A stretch of DNA of 64,000 bases, from contig MU863906.1 of the NCBI GenBank assembly GCA_033296885.1, positions 62,001 through 126,000 on the forward strand. Direction: 5' to 3'. The notes beneath the pieces were generated by a model. It was not told where the DNA came from. It worked only from the letters and a program-made list of their open reading frames with translations, and searched no databases. The DNA comes from Triangularia verruculosa. Taxonomy: Eukaryota; Ascomycota; Sordariomycetes; Sordariales; Podosporaceae. This document shows, one piece after another, positions 34,880 through 44,897 of the stretch. A program made the position numbers and the translations under genes. Position 1 is the stretch's first letter; each line of letters begins with the position of its first letter.

Positions 34880-37213
34880 ATGGCATCCGAGCCAGAGCAG
34901 CTGAACTGGTCGGCATCTCTGCGCATCGCACACCCGTCTAGCATCGCATCCAAGGGCTTACAAGGAGACAAGATCTTGCTTCCACAGTCGGCTCTCGAGC
35001 AGCTTCTCGCGCGCGCCCCTTCGACCTACACGCCCTCGACCTCGCATACATTCACGGCGTTCGATCCTTTCAACCCCTACGCCGTATCAGATGCCAGACG
35101 AGAACGTGCGCAATACCGGGAAACGAGCCAGCAATTACCTCACCCGTTGATGTTTCAGTTGGTGAACCAGAAGAATGGAAATTCTGTGTTCGCTGGGATT
35201 CGAGAGTTTTCCGCCAACGAAGACGAGGTCGCGCTCAGTTCCTACCTTATCGACGCACTTGGAATACAGGCCGAGGAGATGCAAGAGGCTCAAAAGACAG
35301 AAGAAGGCGTGGTGGATCTGACGGACGATGAGCCTACAAAGAAAGATGGACAAGCGCTGAGAATTACTGTCAAGGCAAAACAGCTTCCGAAGGGAACATA
35401 TGTGAGGCTACGCCCGCTTGAGGCTGGTTATAATCCCGATGACTGGAAATCTCTGCTGGAGAGGCAGCTCCGCGCGAGCTTCACGACGCTTACGAAAGAC
35501 TCGATCCTCTCTGTTCACGGAGTCAAGGGAGAAGAATTTCGTTTTCTGGTAGACAAATTCTTGCCAGAAGGAGACGGGATATGTGTCGTAGATACGGATT
35601 TGGAAGTGGATATTGAGCCCCTGAATGAGGAGCAGGCTCGCGAAAGTTTACGCCAAATTGCAGCCAAGTCACAGCGTGCGCCAGGTACAGCAGCTGGGAG
35701 CTCGGTTGGCCACACAATAGACATTTGGAAACACATTGACGGTCAGGTTCTCAAGGGGGACTACGTTGATTACGATCTCCCGTCATGGGACAGATCTCGG
35801 CCCATAGCCATTGAGCTGACGATACATGACGACCGTGAGATCGACTTGTTCGTTAGCCCGAAATCGATCCGGCAGCGAGCATTACCAAGGGAAACAGAGC
35901 ACATATTTGGTGACTTTTCATCGCCAAAGGATGGTGTCAAGCGCATCACAATCCAGACCACCAATGCTGAACTGGAAGGTGCCGAAAGTCTACTCGTCTC
36001 TGTCCACGGATTCTCTCTTCCTGGCGAAGATACGGCAGGCTCGGTGCCAGCAAGATACAGCCTACGCGCGAAGGTTGTAGATACATCAGGATCTTTGGCA
36101 GCGCCTGTCGACCTCAGCAGCTCACCACCCAAGTCTGCGAATGAAGAACAGTGCAGAAACTGTCAGCAAATGATACCGAAGCAAACCATTGTGCTCCACG
36201 AAAACTTCTGCCTGAGAAATAACATTGTGTGCCCTCAGTGCAAGAACGTTTTCCAGAAAAGGTCGGTCGAATGGGAAAATCACTGGCATTGCCCGGCGCA
36301 TCCGGAATCGTATGGGTCAAGCTTGCTCAGCAAGGCGAAGCATGACTATGTTCAGCATACTGCGCATACCTGTACTTCGTGCGGCCCATCATCTCCTTTC
36401 ACATTCCCCTCATTACCAGAATTAGCGCGTCATTGCACCACCATCTGCCCCCGCAAGCTCATTCTCTGTCAGTTTTGCCACCTCGAAGTGCCTCAAGAGG
36501 GTGATCCGCTTGATCCATCTTCAGAAGCCGAGACTGTCCTCTCTGGCCTGACAGCACACGAGAGAGCTGACGGTGGGCGGACGACGGACTGCCATCTTTG
36601 TGGTGCTATTGTCCGCCTCAGGGACATGGCTGCCCATATTGCTCATCACGAGCTTGACAAGGCTAGGAAACCTAAGCCAGAGTTGTGCAGGGACGAACTG
36701 TGCGGCCGCACACTTCATGGGATCGGGCCTCGTGGTCAAATCAACGGGGGAACGCACATGGGCCAAGGACCTGGGAACAGCTTGGGTCTATGCAGTCTGT
36801 GTTTCGCGCCCCTTTACGTCAACATGCATGATCCAGAAGGGAAGGCATTGCGCCGCCGGGTCGAGAGACGCTACCTCACTCAGTTGACAGCAGGTTGCGG
36901 GAAGAAATGGTGCCAAAACGAGTGGTGTAAAACAGGCCGGGCAAACCGTGGACTGGAGACACTGGGCACAAGTGTTTCGACCGCGCTACCGTTGGTGAAA
37001 CCGTTACTGGAAGCGATCACCGATCACAGTCAATCCCTGCACTTTTGCGTCGACGAGACATCGCAACGCCGGAAAAAGACGGCTGAGATGCTTGCTGCTG
37101 AAGGCGTATGGGATCTAGAATGGTGTATAGCTGCCATGGAGGCGGAAGGTGGTAACCTCAATAAGGCTCGGGGGTGGCTCGCAGACTGGGCACCGACGAA
37201 GATTTCAAGATAA
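34880..37213 (+). CDS. Ufd1-domain protein with zinc fingers and a UBA-like C-terminus
   Basis: Single exon, 777 aa, starting MASEPEQLNWSASLRIAHPSS after an A/C-rich leader. The N-terminal about 230 residues match the Ufd1 double-psi barrel fold (GDKILLPQSALEQLL, LPHPLMFQLVN, TYVRLRPLEAGYNPDDWKSLLERQLRASFTTLTKDSIL), which in Ufd1-Npl4-Cdc48 binds ubiquitin chains. After about residue 410 come TRAF-type Cys/His fingers (QCRNCQQMIPKQTIVLHENFC, CPQCKNVFQ, CHLCGAIVRLRDMAAHIAHH). The last 50 residues (AAEGVWDLEWCIAAMEAEGGNLNKARGWL) resemble a UBA domain. This is longer than true Ufd1 (about 350-400 aa), so it is probably a paralog with its own ubiquitin-related role rather than the Cdc48 cofactor. 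Confidence 0.88.
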   Translation: MASEPEQLNWSASLRIAHPSSIASKGLQGDKILLPQSALEQLLARAPSTYTPSTSHTFTAFDPFNPYAVSDARRERAQYRETSQQLPHPLMFQLVNQKNGNSVFAGIREFSANEDEVALSSYLIDALGIQAEEMQEAQKTEEGVVDLTDDEPTKKDGQALRITVKAKQLPKGTYVRLRPLEAGYNPDDWKSLLERQLRASFTTLTKDSILSVHGVKGEEFRFLVDKFLPEGDGICVVDTDLEVDIEPLNEEQARESLRQIAAKSQRAPGTAAGSSVGHTIDIWKHIDGQVLKGDYVDYDLPSWDRSRPIAIELTIHDDREIDLFVSPKSIRQRALPRETEHIFGDFSSPKDGVKRITIQTTNAELEGAESLLVSVHGFSLPGEDTAGSVPARYSLRAKVVDTSGSLAAPVDLSSSPPKSANEEQCRNCQQMIPKQTIVLHENFCLRNNIVCPQCKNVFQKRSVEWENHWHCPAHPESYGSSLLSKAKHDYVQHTAHTCTSCGPSSPFTFPSLPELARHCTTICPRKLILCQFCHLEVPQEGDPLDPSSEAETVLSGLTAHERADGGRTTDCHLCGAIVRLRDMAAHIAHHELDKARKPKPELCRDELCGRTLHGIGPRGQINGGTHMGQGPGNSLGLCSLCFAPLYVNMHDPEGKALRRRVERRYLTQLTAGCGKKWCQNEWCKTGRANRGLETLGTSVSTALPLVKPLLEAITDHSQSLHFCVDETSQRRKKTAEMLAAEGVWDLEWCIAAMEAEGGNLNKARGWLADWAPTKISR

Positions 37214-37511
37214 TGTTTATTGAGCCGGAGTACATGATTTATTGGCATAGTTATGGGGAAGTAATCGGTATAGAAAGGAATGGCAAATGAATGATACCCA
37301 ATTCATCGCAGAGAGCGTGGTTCACAGCATTAGGAATCACATGGTAGAAGTTAGAGGAATAGATCAAAATCAAGTACTGTTCATTCTTTGTCTTATCGTT
37401 CCCTCAACGCCTAGTCGGCCCCATTACTCGCTGTCAGATCCACATCTCCATCGTCGCCTCGTTAATCACAATCCCATGACCCCTTTAGGGAGTGTTGGTG
37501 GCTCGTTGAGC

Positions 37512-37644
37512 TTAGTGAGTCTGGAGCAAGCATCATGTCAGCATCCTGATTAACTTTGCAAATGCCACAGGCTTGACTCACGCAGCAGCTGCAGCTGTCG
37601 CAAGAGCTGCAGGAGCAGGAGGTGCAATTGCATTGGGAAGGCAT
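37512..37644 (-). CDS. Metallothionein, 23 aa, with one intron
   Basis: Complement(join(37512..37520, 37582..37644)). Exon 1 encodes 21 residues and exon 2 gives Thr-His-stop. The peptide has 8 Cys in 23 residues, at positions 5, 7, 10, 12, 15, 18, 20 and 21, with C-x-C and C-x-x-C spacing and only Ser/Thr/Asn/Asp/Gln between. That is the pattern of small fungal Cu(I)/Zn metallothioneins. The intron is 61 nt, with donor GTGAGT, a GCTGAC branch site and acceptor CTCCAG. If retained, the frame continues to 60 codons with two more Cys. A TATA box sits 146 nt upstream of the ATG. Expected role: buffering copper or zinc in the cytosol, probably metal-inducible; I did not find a clear metal-response element. 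Confidence 0.85.
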
Positions 37645-37789
37645 ATTGAAGAGGGTGGTTGACGGCTGTCGTCTGATGGTCTTGGGATGTGGCTCTGGTT
37701 GTGGATTTGGTATGTGTGTCGAAGCTCTTAGCTATGAAGCTGAAGAGGAGAAAGAGGAAAGGAACTGAACCTCGAGGCAAGCCCATCCC

Positions 37790-37795
37790 TTTATA
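37790..37795 (-). promoter_or_regulatory. TATA box of the metallothionein gene
   Basis: TATAAA on the minus strand, 146 nt upstream of the start codon, embedded in CGTGTATAAAGGGATGG. A strong TATA fits a stress-inducible gene. Confidence 0.65.
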
Positions 37796-38309
37796 CACGA
37801 GGAGTCCCCCCAGCCCCCGACATATACACTCCGTCGATCGGTCCCCTTTTCCTACCGACTTCCCGAGCCAGCCGTAACCTCGAATCGCACCGATCCTGAT
37901 ATGCAAGGGCTTCTACACCGGTCATCTAACTCCCCATGTCTGGAGCCAACATTGATGCCGAAGCAAGTGGCGTCTGTAATACGACAAGCCAAGGGTATTC
38001 TGCAGGTTTGCTTTCTATATAGTCGTAAGAGGATGGGCCAATGACTTGTGCTGCTCACATATCACATCAATATTATGATGTGACCTCGTCATTTTTTTTA
38101 GGGGCGGCCAACTCGCCGGTTTCCACCCTGGAGAAGCGTGTTGGCCAGACACACACGGCAGGCGGGGAGCAGAGAGGAGGGCAAGCAGTTCAATGTTCCG
38201 GTTCTTTTCCTAGATCCATGCATGCACTCTCACGTATCCGGACATGGCGAGGGGGAAAGGATGGGATCCTTCAGTACTAGGAGTAAGGGACGGATCCTTA
38301 TCATCCCGA

Positions 38310-38324
38310 CCCCCCCCCCCCCCC
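38310..38324. repeat. Homopolymer C tract (15)
   Basis: Fifteen consecutive C residues; length is prone to sequencing error. Confidence 0.8.
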
Positions 38325-38958
38325 AAGGTATCCAACCATTCACCATCGTCAAGACGAGACACCGTACGAGAAACACACAGATAATGATACGGCCTTTAGA
38401 GTCGAGTCCCAAAGTAAAAGCGGGGCAACAGCATATGCAATGCAGGTTCACAAGACCGTCCGTCGTAGGAGGAGCGGAGAAGAGGGAAAAGATAAACTTA
38501 GCCTTGATGGGCAACAAAACTTCCCGCTTCCGGGAACCAATCCACGGCCATGAATGATGTGATATCGCCCTGCGAGGGAGGTCGTCTACCTGCCTGTTGT
38601 GTGTAACACGGCTCAGTGCCCCGTTGACTTGGCTTCGTTCTCTGTGTGGGTGCACTGGGTGGGTGGGTGAGTGGGCGGGCAACTTTCCAAACCGGCAGCC
38701 GAAAGGCCACGGGCCGCGCACTTCGGCATCTTCCTTGCCTTCCGGGTCGGCATAGAAAATCCTGAGCCAAGCTACACCCCGCCCTCTTCTGGGCAAGTGT
38801 TGCGTACCCCTTTGCCCATCCCGCTATCGATTTCACACGGTGGGAAGAGGATCATCTGATGGTCTGTATTGCACCATACATGCTTCTGTCAAAAAGCGGG
38901 CGTCAAGAAAGCTGCCGGGTAGACTGCAAGTGGCGTCGGTGTTTGCTTCGTCCCCCCC

Positions 38959-38987
38959 CTTCTGTCTTCTGTCTTCTGTCTTCTGAC
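38959..38987. repeat. (CTTCTGT)n heptamer repeat
   Basis: Three full copies and one partial copy of CTTCTGT in tandem, just after a run of C. Confidence 0.75.
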
Positions 38988-39480
38988 ATCTGACTCGCCA
39001 ATGTCGAGATGGGTGGTGTTACAACGGAAGCATCCAAACACTTTGCCGGACGCCATCTTCTTGCTGTCTCCTGCATGCGGGTTTGCTTCCTGCCTTGTCC
39101 TTGGCCCCCCTCCTATCTCTCCCCTCCTCTTCTTCTGAACGGCTGCTCTAGATTGGCTAGTACTCTCTTGTGCTCCCCATACGTCACGTCACGCTCGATC
39201 GAACTGTACTTTTCGTGGACCGCCAATAGGGGCACAAAAGTTGGAGTTCCGGCGACACAGGATGCCACCCTCCACAAACCTGGAGGATACTCTGGACATG
39301 AAGCTTGGTACGTGCTAGACTTTTGGGAGTAGTCGAGATGCATCACAGTGAAACCGGGCAATCCTTGGTGCCCACGATGCTGAACATGGGTGTTTGCCAC
39401 CACCATCAACCCCATGGGGAAGCCTTCTGCCGTGTCCCCAGAGCGGGAGTCAATACCAAGTTAAAGAAACGCCATTATGC

Positions 39481-39505
39481 CGTCGTCGTCGTCGTCGTCG
39501 TCGTC
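39481..39505. repeat. (CGT)8 triplet repeat
   Basis: Eight tandem CGT triplets in intergenic sequence. Confidence 0.85.
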
Positions 39506-40077
39506 ATGTCGTACGTCTTGCGGGATTTCTGGAGGTTTCCATTTCTTCAGCATCGAGCAAATAGGTATGACAGGGTACCGCATCCAGCTTCGCCAATGGC
39601 TACAGGTTTGACTTGCACGACAGGACCTGAACATGCACCGGCACTATCCTCTATTGGACACCTTGGTACTTCAACTCCTGCGCCTTCTCGGGTTTCGCGC
39701 TTTCACAGTCTGGGCCGGGGAGCTTTCCACCAGAGGCCATTGATATCAAGAAGATACGAAGGCTGTTTACCAGGGTAGATAATGACCGGTGAAGGAGCGG
39801 GTGCCACAGATAAATCAACGTTGTAATATTGTCCTTCCCCGGCTTTGAATATGCTGACATCCGTCTAAAACCTGGAGCATGCCGCAAGCCCGGGAATACG
39901 GCGCATGCTGTGGAACATTTAAAAACTGATACATCATATTCATAAACAAATTGCGGCATCTGTGAGAGACTATTTTGGCCACATTGCATCAACTCCAGTT
40001 ACGGCGAGGCCGATGGTTTTGAAGGCTAGAAAATTCCCCGGTCATGTTGACAAGATATTGTTCTCGTGTCAATGTCT

Positions 40078-42747
40078 TCACTGACCTTGTCCAACAAATT
40101 TCCATTCCAGCTCTTGGGCTTTGATTCCTTCCACGTCCACCACCACTGTCTCTCCAGGGATGACATCGAAACCATTGTCACTCAGCCTAACTCCCTCTTT
40201 TTCTGAGAACACAAACCCCTTCACTGGCTTATCTGTCGAAATCTGCACTTGAAATTCGTTGGGATATTGAACACGAACACCTCTCTCGCTCAAGTCCAGA
40301 TACTTGATTGGGTCTGGCCAGGAGGTATCGCTGCTCACTTTCTGGCCATCGATCCAAAGTGACACGCAAACCACGACTGGCTCTTCTTGCTTTCCTTTCC
40401 AGTTGATCTCTGAGCTCACCAAAACATCTGTAAGCCCATTCGGCTCGATCAACACTGTTTGGGACGCAGGTGTATCAAGCAAGATGTCCTTCCCAGTGGC
40501 GACGGATATGAACCTGATTTTTACCGTTCCCTCCACTATGTCTTTCTGCTGATGAAGCGTTCCATCAGATGAGATCCATACATAATACACCACCTTCCTC
40601 GTCGACAAAGTCGGATCAGCATGTCCTGTGTCTCTCTTCCACAGTTGATCTGCTGGTCTTGTCGTACAATCCCAAAAGGTCCTCTTAACACCCACAGCAA
40701 TAGGTGCCAGCGCCCGCTTGATCGCATACCAGGCTGGTTTCTTCAGCCCATAATAATCCACCACCGCCCATGAAATTGTAGGCCAGCAGTCATTCAACTG
40801 CCAGACTAAGACGCCTCCGCACTTTCTGCCTTTGCTTCCTCCTGTCTTCCAGTCTCTCCTCCAAGACTTGTACGCCATGGCCATGGAGTCCGCCTGCAGA
40901 ATCTGCGTCAAGTGTATGAACCCTTTGATGTCATAGACCAGCCGGTAGTTTTCGCCAAGGTATGTCAGAAGCCTCCTCTCGTACCCGATAGCCTTGTTGT
41001 GAAAATCCATCATCTTGCTCCCGGGATAAAGCTCCTTTTGATCGGTCACGAACTTCTGCACCGTATCAAAGTGAGGATAAGCCTCCATACCAAACTCGCT
41101 GATGAACCTTCCGCCCATCTCCGGAAGGCATTGAAACGGCTTTGCTTCACCGTGCCAAAGATTCCACTGATGAATGTCTCCCACGGTAGGGTCCACTTTC
41201 AAAGTGGTTGAGCTGCCGTTTCCAAACGGGCTGCACGGGTGATACAAGAGATTCGGACTGGGTGACTCCTCTCTTACCACGGCTGGCAAGAGCTCCTCGT
41301 AGATATATCTTGCCGGGAAGGAACTTTTCAGCCAGGACTCTCGGTCGTTGTCTGAACGATCGTTGTCAAGTTGGTATCGCTCTTGGATCTGGTAGTCTTC
41401 ATTGCTGCCGCACCATAGTACGATTGATGGGTGGTTTCGGAGTCGTTGAACATTCTGTCTTGCTTCCATCTCGATTGACTGCAGGAACTCGGGGTATGTC
41501 GGGTAGGAGGCACAGGCAAACATGAAGTCTTGCCACACCAGGATGCCGAATTCATCACAGGCGTCGTAGAATGCGCTGTGTTCGTAAATGCCGCCTCCCC
41601 ATACGCGGATCATGTTGTGATTACCATCTGCTACCGCATTCTGTATCCACTCTCTGTATCGCTCGGGGGTTACTTGCGAGAGGAAGGAATCGGCGGGAAT
41701 CCAGTTTGACCCAGCAGCGAATACATCGATATCATTCACCCGAAAGTAAAACGACCGTCCATGCTCATCGGGCTCCTGGATTAGTTCTGCTTTGCGGAAC
41801 CCAATCTTCTGGTTGTGCTCCGCTAGGACTGTCCCGCCTTCCTTATCAAATATCCTCACACGCACGTCGTACAGACTCTGGGCGCCATAACCCCTTGGCC
41901 ACCACAACTTTGGATCCTCCAGCTTGGCCATGGCCGTCGAATACTCCCACGCCTCCGGTTCTGTCCCATTCCGAGCCAGCTTTCTCTGTTCACCTCTGAA
42001 AGTCATCACTGTCGCCCCCTCAAACACAACATCCACCTCCACCCACCCTACTCGCCCAAAAGCTTCTACCCAGGCCCCGATTTCCACCTTTGGCCTCCCT
42101 GGTCCAGCAGTTAAGTCGATATTATAATTCATCACCACCTCTTGGATCCTACTCTCATACACCTCCATCCTCACCGGCCTCCAAGGTCCACATGTCATCA
42201 GTATAGGCCCCCAGTCCCAGCCCCAATGATACTGTGCTTTTCTCACAGGACCCCTGCTCACTTCCGTTTGGTGCACAATGAAGTCATGTTCCGGGTGTTC
42301 CTTCACCAATTGCAGCCCTCTGGCACGGGCATTTTCAAAGGTGAGATCCAGCACATTTTCCTGCTCTTCGAGTAAGAACTCATTGACGTTCACCCTCCAA
42401 GAAACAAACATGTTGTCGGTTTTCTTGATGGTTTTGCCATTCAAGGTGATTGTCGTGAAGGTATCCAGCCCTTCAAACACAAGGTCAATAATGGCATTGG
42501 GATTCTCACGGTAAGAGACGGGGGTGGGGAAGTAAAGACGGTAGACCCATGTCTGCTCGGCGACCCAGGAGGTGGTGAGTTCGTTCAGGTCGAGGAAGGG
42601 GTGAGGGAGGCGGTTGGAGTTGATGAGTTCGGTGTGCACGTCCGAGGGAAGCTGCGGAACGGGCTGCCATTGATCAGCAGGGTCGCCATGGCGTTGGAAC
42701 TTCCAGTTGGACGTGAGGGGTTGGGTGGTGTGCAGCTGCGGAGGCAT
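40078..42747 (-). CDS. mndB: Beta-mannosidase, GH2, intracellular (MndB-like)
   Basis: Releases beta-D-mannose from non-reducing ends of manno-oligosaccharides. Single exon, 889 aa, starting MPPQLHTTQPLTSNWKF. There is no signal peptide, which matches the intracellular fungal clade rather than the secreted one. Order: GH2 sugar-binding jelly roll (residues 1-200), Ig-like domain, TIM barrel from about 310 (VWGGGIYEHSAFYDACDEFGILVWQDFMFACASYP), then a C-terminal beta domain. The acid/base is Glu450 in LWCGSNEDYQ and the nucleophile is Glu551 in ISEFGMEAYP. Divergent from the kinase-like gene at 43265, with 517 bp between start codons. Likely processes imported mannobiose or N-glycan-derived chains. 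Confidence 0.95.
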   Translation of the reverse strand: MPPQLHTTQPLTSNWKFQRHGDPADQWQPVPQLPSDVHTELINSNRLPHPFLDLNELTTSWVAEQTWVYRLYFPTPVSYRENPNAIIDLVFEGLDTFTTITLNGKTIKKTDNMFVSWRVNVNEFLLEEQENVLDLTFENARARGLQLVKEHPEHDFIVHQTEVSRGPVRKAQYHWGWDWGPILMTCGPWRPVRMEVYESRIQEVVMNYNIDLTAGPGRPKVEIGAWVEAFGRVGWVEVDVVFEGATVMTFRGEQRKLARNGTEPEAWEYSTAMAKLEDPKLWWPRGYGAQSLYDVRVRIFDKEGGTVLAEHNQKIGFRKAELIQEPDEHGRSFYFRVNDIDVFAAGSNWIPADSFLSQVTPERYREWIQNAVADGNHNMIRVWGGGIYEHSAFYDACDEFGILVWQDFMFACASYPTYPEFLQSIEMEARQNVQRLRNHPSIVLWCGSNEDYQIQERYQLDNDRSDNDRESWLKSSFPARYIYEELLPAVVREESPSPNLLYHPCSPFGNGSSTTLKVDPTVGDIHQWNLWHGEAKPFQCLPEMGGRFISEFGMEAYPHFDTVQKFVTDQKELYPGSKMMDFHNKAIGYERRLLTYLGENYRLVYDIKGFIHLTQILQADSMAMAYKSWRRDWKTGGSKGRKCGGVLVWQLNDCWPTISWAVVDYYGLKKPAWYAIKRALAPIAVGVKRTFWDCTTRPADQLWKRDTGHADPTLSTRKVVYYVWISSDGTLHQQKDIVEGTVKIRFISVATGKDILLDTPASQTVLIEPNGLTDVLVSSEINWKGKQEEPVVVCVSLWIDGQKVSSDTSWPDPIKYLDLSERGVRVQYPNEFQVQISTDKPVKGFVFSEKEGVRLSDNGFDVIPGETVVVDVEGIKAQELEWKFVGQGQ

Positions 42748-43264
42748 TGTGTTTGATTTCTCAGGTATTGAATGGGAGGTACGAGGGCGATGGGAAATGG
42801 GTGACGTTAATTTAGATGCAAAAAGGAAGGAGCTTCAAGTGGGTGTTGCAAGTGATCCATGCCCAATCACAACGACGAGAGAATTTACCCGCCTGTAAGC
42901 GCGCCATGCCAGTGGAGATGTCTGTCCAAGACTAGAATGAATGGAGCTTACGGCGATGGAGAGCGGTTGATGTTATCCAAATCCAGCAGGGAGACCTCAC
43001 CTCCATGTCCACGAGGTGGACGGCTTTGCAGTGAAGCCCGTGTTGATTTTCGGAAGGGGCACTATGTCAACATTATTCCCATGGGGCTCTTTCCATTAGA
43101 GAACGAGCCCAGTCAACTTCAGACGAGGCGGCAGCAGCATGCGCGCACTTGGGCGGAATTTCCTGATCCCGAAATTCCACTTCAACCGCACACCAATTCA
43201 TACGTAACTGATTGCAAGCCCAACATCACCAGTCGATATTACCAATAGTCTTCCAGTCTGTAAG
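42748..43264. other. Divergent promoter region
   Basis: Between the beta-mannosidase and the kinase-like gene. One open frame (42859-43248 +, 129 codons) has no recognisable features and I regard it as chance. Confidence 0.5.
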
Positions 43265-44335
43265 ATGGCCCAATCCGGGAGGGACGTATCCGGGATGTCC
43301 AACTCTCAGAAGCACAAGCTTGATGACGAACACAGGCAGTGGATTGAGAATGACCGCTTTGGAATCAACGACAGTAGGTAGTCCCGCCAATTCTTACCTG
43401 CCGAGCTAACAGGATACCCAAGTACTAGAACGAGCTTTACATACTCGGCGGGGCGAGCTCGACATCCAAGATACTGATATTGCCAATGGCTTTGTAACAG
43501 GCGTCATCCGAGTGCTCGGGACCAAAGAGAAGCGGTACCGTCTCAAGTATTGCTATCAGAAAGAAGCCAGGAATGCCGTCCTGGCCATGTATCAAGCCAC
43601 CATGCTCTTGCGTAAAATATTACCCTGGAATACATCGCCCTTGATTGGCTATGCTCCACGCCGCATCAACAGAGACAGAAATCTGTACTCTGACGGATGG
43701 AAGCCGGAGGAACATTGCCTTCTCGAGGGCTGGCAGTATATCTGCGAAAGGACACCCACCCACATGGAGCTTATTCCCAACGTCGTCGATCTTCACGAGA
43801 AGGAGATCCCTTCTCATTTTCACTCTGGATGGGGCAAATTTGGGTCACCAACGGCTTGGTACGACGGTGCGGTAGCCCAATGGTTCCCGATGCATGACAA
43901 CTGGGCCGATTGCTTCAAGGAGGGCTTGAGATTGACCATCCAAAAGGAAAAGAAAATACATGGTGAAGATCCAGTCTTCAACCACCTCTGTCGAGAAATA
44001 TTGGATAGGGTTGTTGACCGCCTCCTTGTTCCAATGGAATCACATGGCAGAAGTGTGACGCCAACTCTTGTTCACGGCAATCTGTGGGACAAAACCGTCA
44101 AATCAAGAGGGGGAAGATTCAGCGCACCTGTTCTGATGGATGCCACACCTTTGTTGGCGCCCTACGAATGTAAGTGTTTTCCATCCTCCTGGTGCTGGCA
44201 AAATGCATTCCCTGACAGTTTGTTCTAGACGAATGGGCCCCATGGTGGTCCCAAACAAATAAAATAGATTTCAATTACATCGATGCCTATCTCTGGTTCT
44301 CTCGATGCAAAATACTCGAGCCCGTGTACGAATAG
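43265..44335 (+). CDS. Fructosamine-kinase-like protein with degenerate active site
   Basis: Model: join(43265..43373, 43423..44169, 44229..44335), introns of 49 and 59 nt, 320 aa. It aligns by eye with the kinase at 1-1060: an FHSGWGKFGSPTAW segment matches SPTGKFGFPVTT there, and the VHGNLWDKTV loop matches IHGDLWEGNM. The catalytic Asp is replaced by Asn256 and the following Gly-Asn pair is absent, while a later LMDAT keeps the metal-binding Asp. A possible ATP-binding Lys sits in YRLKYCYQ. Family-wide the HGDLW Asp is the catalytic base, so this copy is probably catalytically weak or dead; it could be a pseudokinase with a binding or regulatory role. The first splice is the weakest point (donor GTAGGT, acceptor CCCAAG). 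Confidence 0.75.
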
Positions 44336-44897
44336 GAAGATCGGGGGCTCTTGTACCACATGCAAGTCATGGGTCCGCATTCAAGAGAGACTCCGATTTG
44401 ACTAACTCATTCGATGCCAAGACACTTCTTATTGCGTCGATCGATCTACTCCTCTACCAGCCCCAAACGACATCGACTAAATTCCAGACAGGAGTAAGCT
44501 TTCCTTCATATAAAACTGTAGCGAGTTTGCCTGCTAAGCGTGTAATGTAGCGTCATGAGCAAGATGACATTTCTCGCGTGGAAGTACCCGTAGACTTCAC
44601 GATACGACTTCCTGAACATGGTTTCGTGTGTTGCTATTTTCGCGAGTAGGGACCAGCGTCTTTGTCTTGTTAAACTCTAGTCAGTTATCTGGTTGCGGCA
44701 GATGGATTCGTTTAGTGTTAGAACAAAGGTTAGCGAATAGATGCTTTGTTTCATTCACGAATTGGTTTACTTCTTTCGCCACTGAATTTCAACGACTTGT
44801 CACCTTCGGCCAGCAAACATCCTGTTGACGATCTGAGCCCCTACTTTACCAATCGCCATCCACATATTCTGCGCTTGCCATCACACCAACCTCGGCC
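44336..44897. other. Intergenic
   Basis: 560 bp between two plus-strand genes; somewhat AT-rich, with short open frames only. Confidence 0.5.

Larger units (their letters stand above)
37645..40077. other. Intergenic, 2.4 kb, repeat-rich
   Basis: Holds the metallothionein promoter (left) and the beta-mannosidase 3' region (right). Low-complexity tracts are frequent: a C15 run, a CTTCTGT heptamer repeat and a CGT triplet repeat. Open frames up to 188 codons overlap each other on both strands and have no recognisable domain. Confidence 0.5.

Noticed and set aside
38230..38796. 188-codon minus-strand open frame downstream of the metallothionein promoter
   Set aside because: Runs through a C15 tract, encodes poly-Gly and biased sequence, overlapped by other frames.
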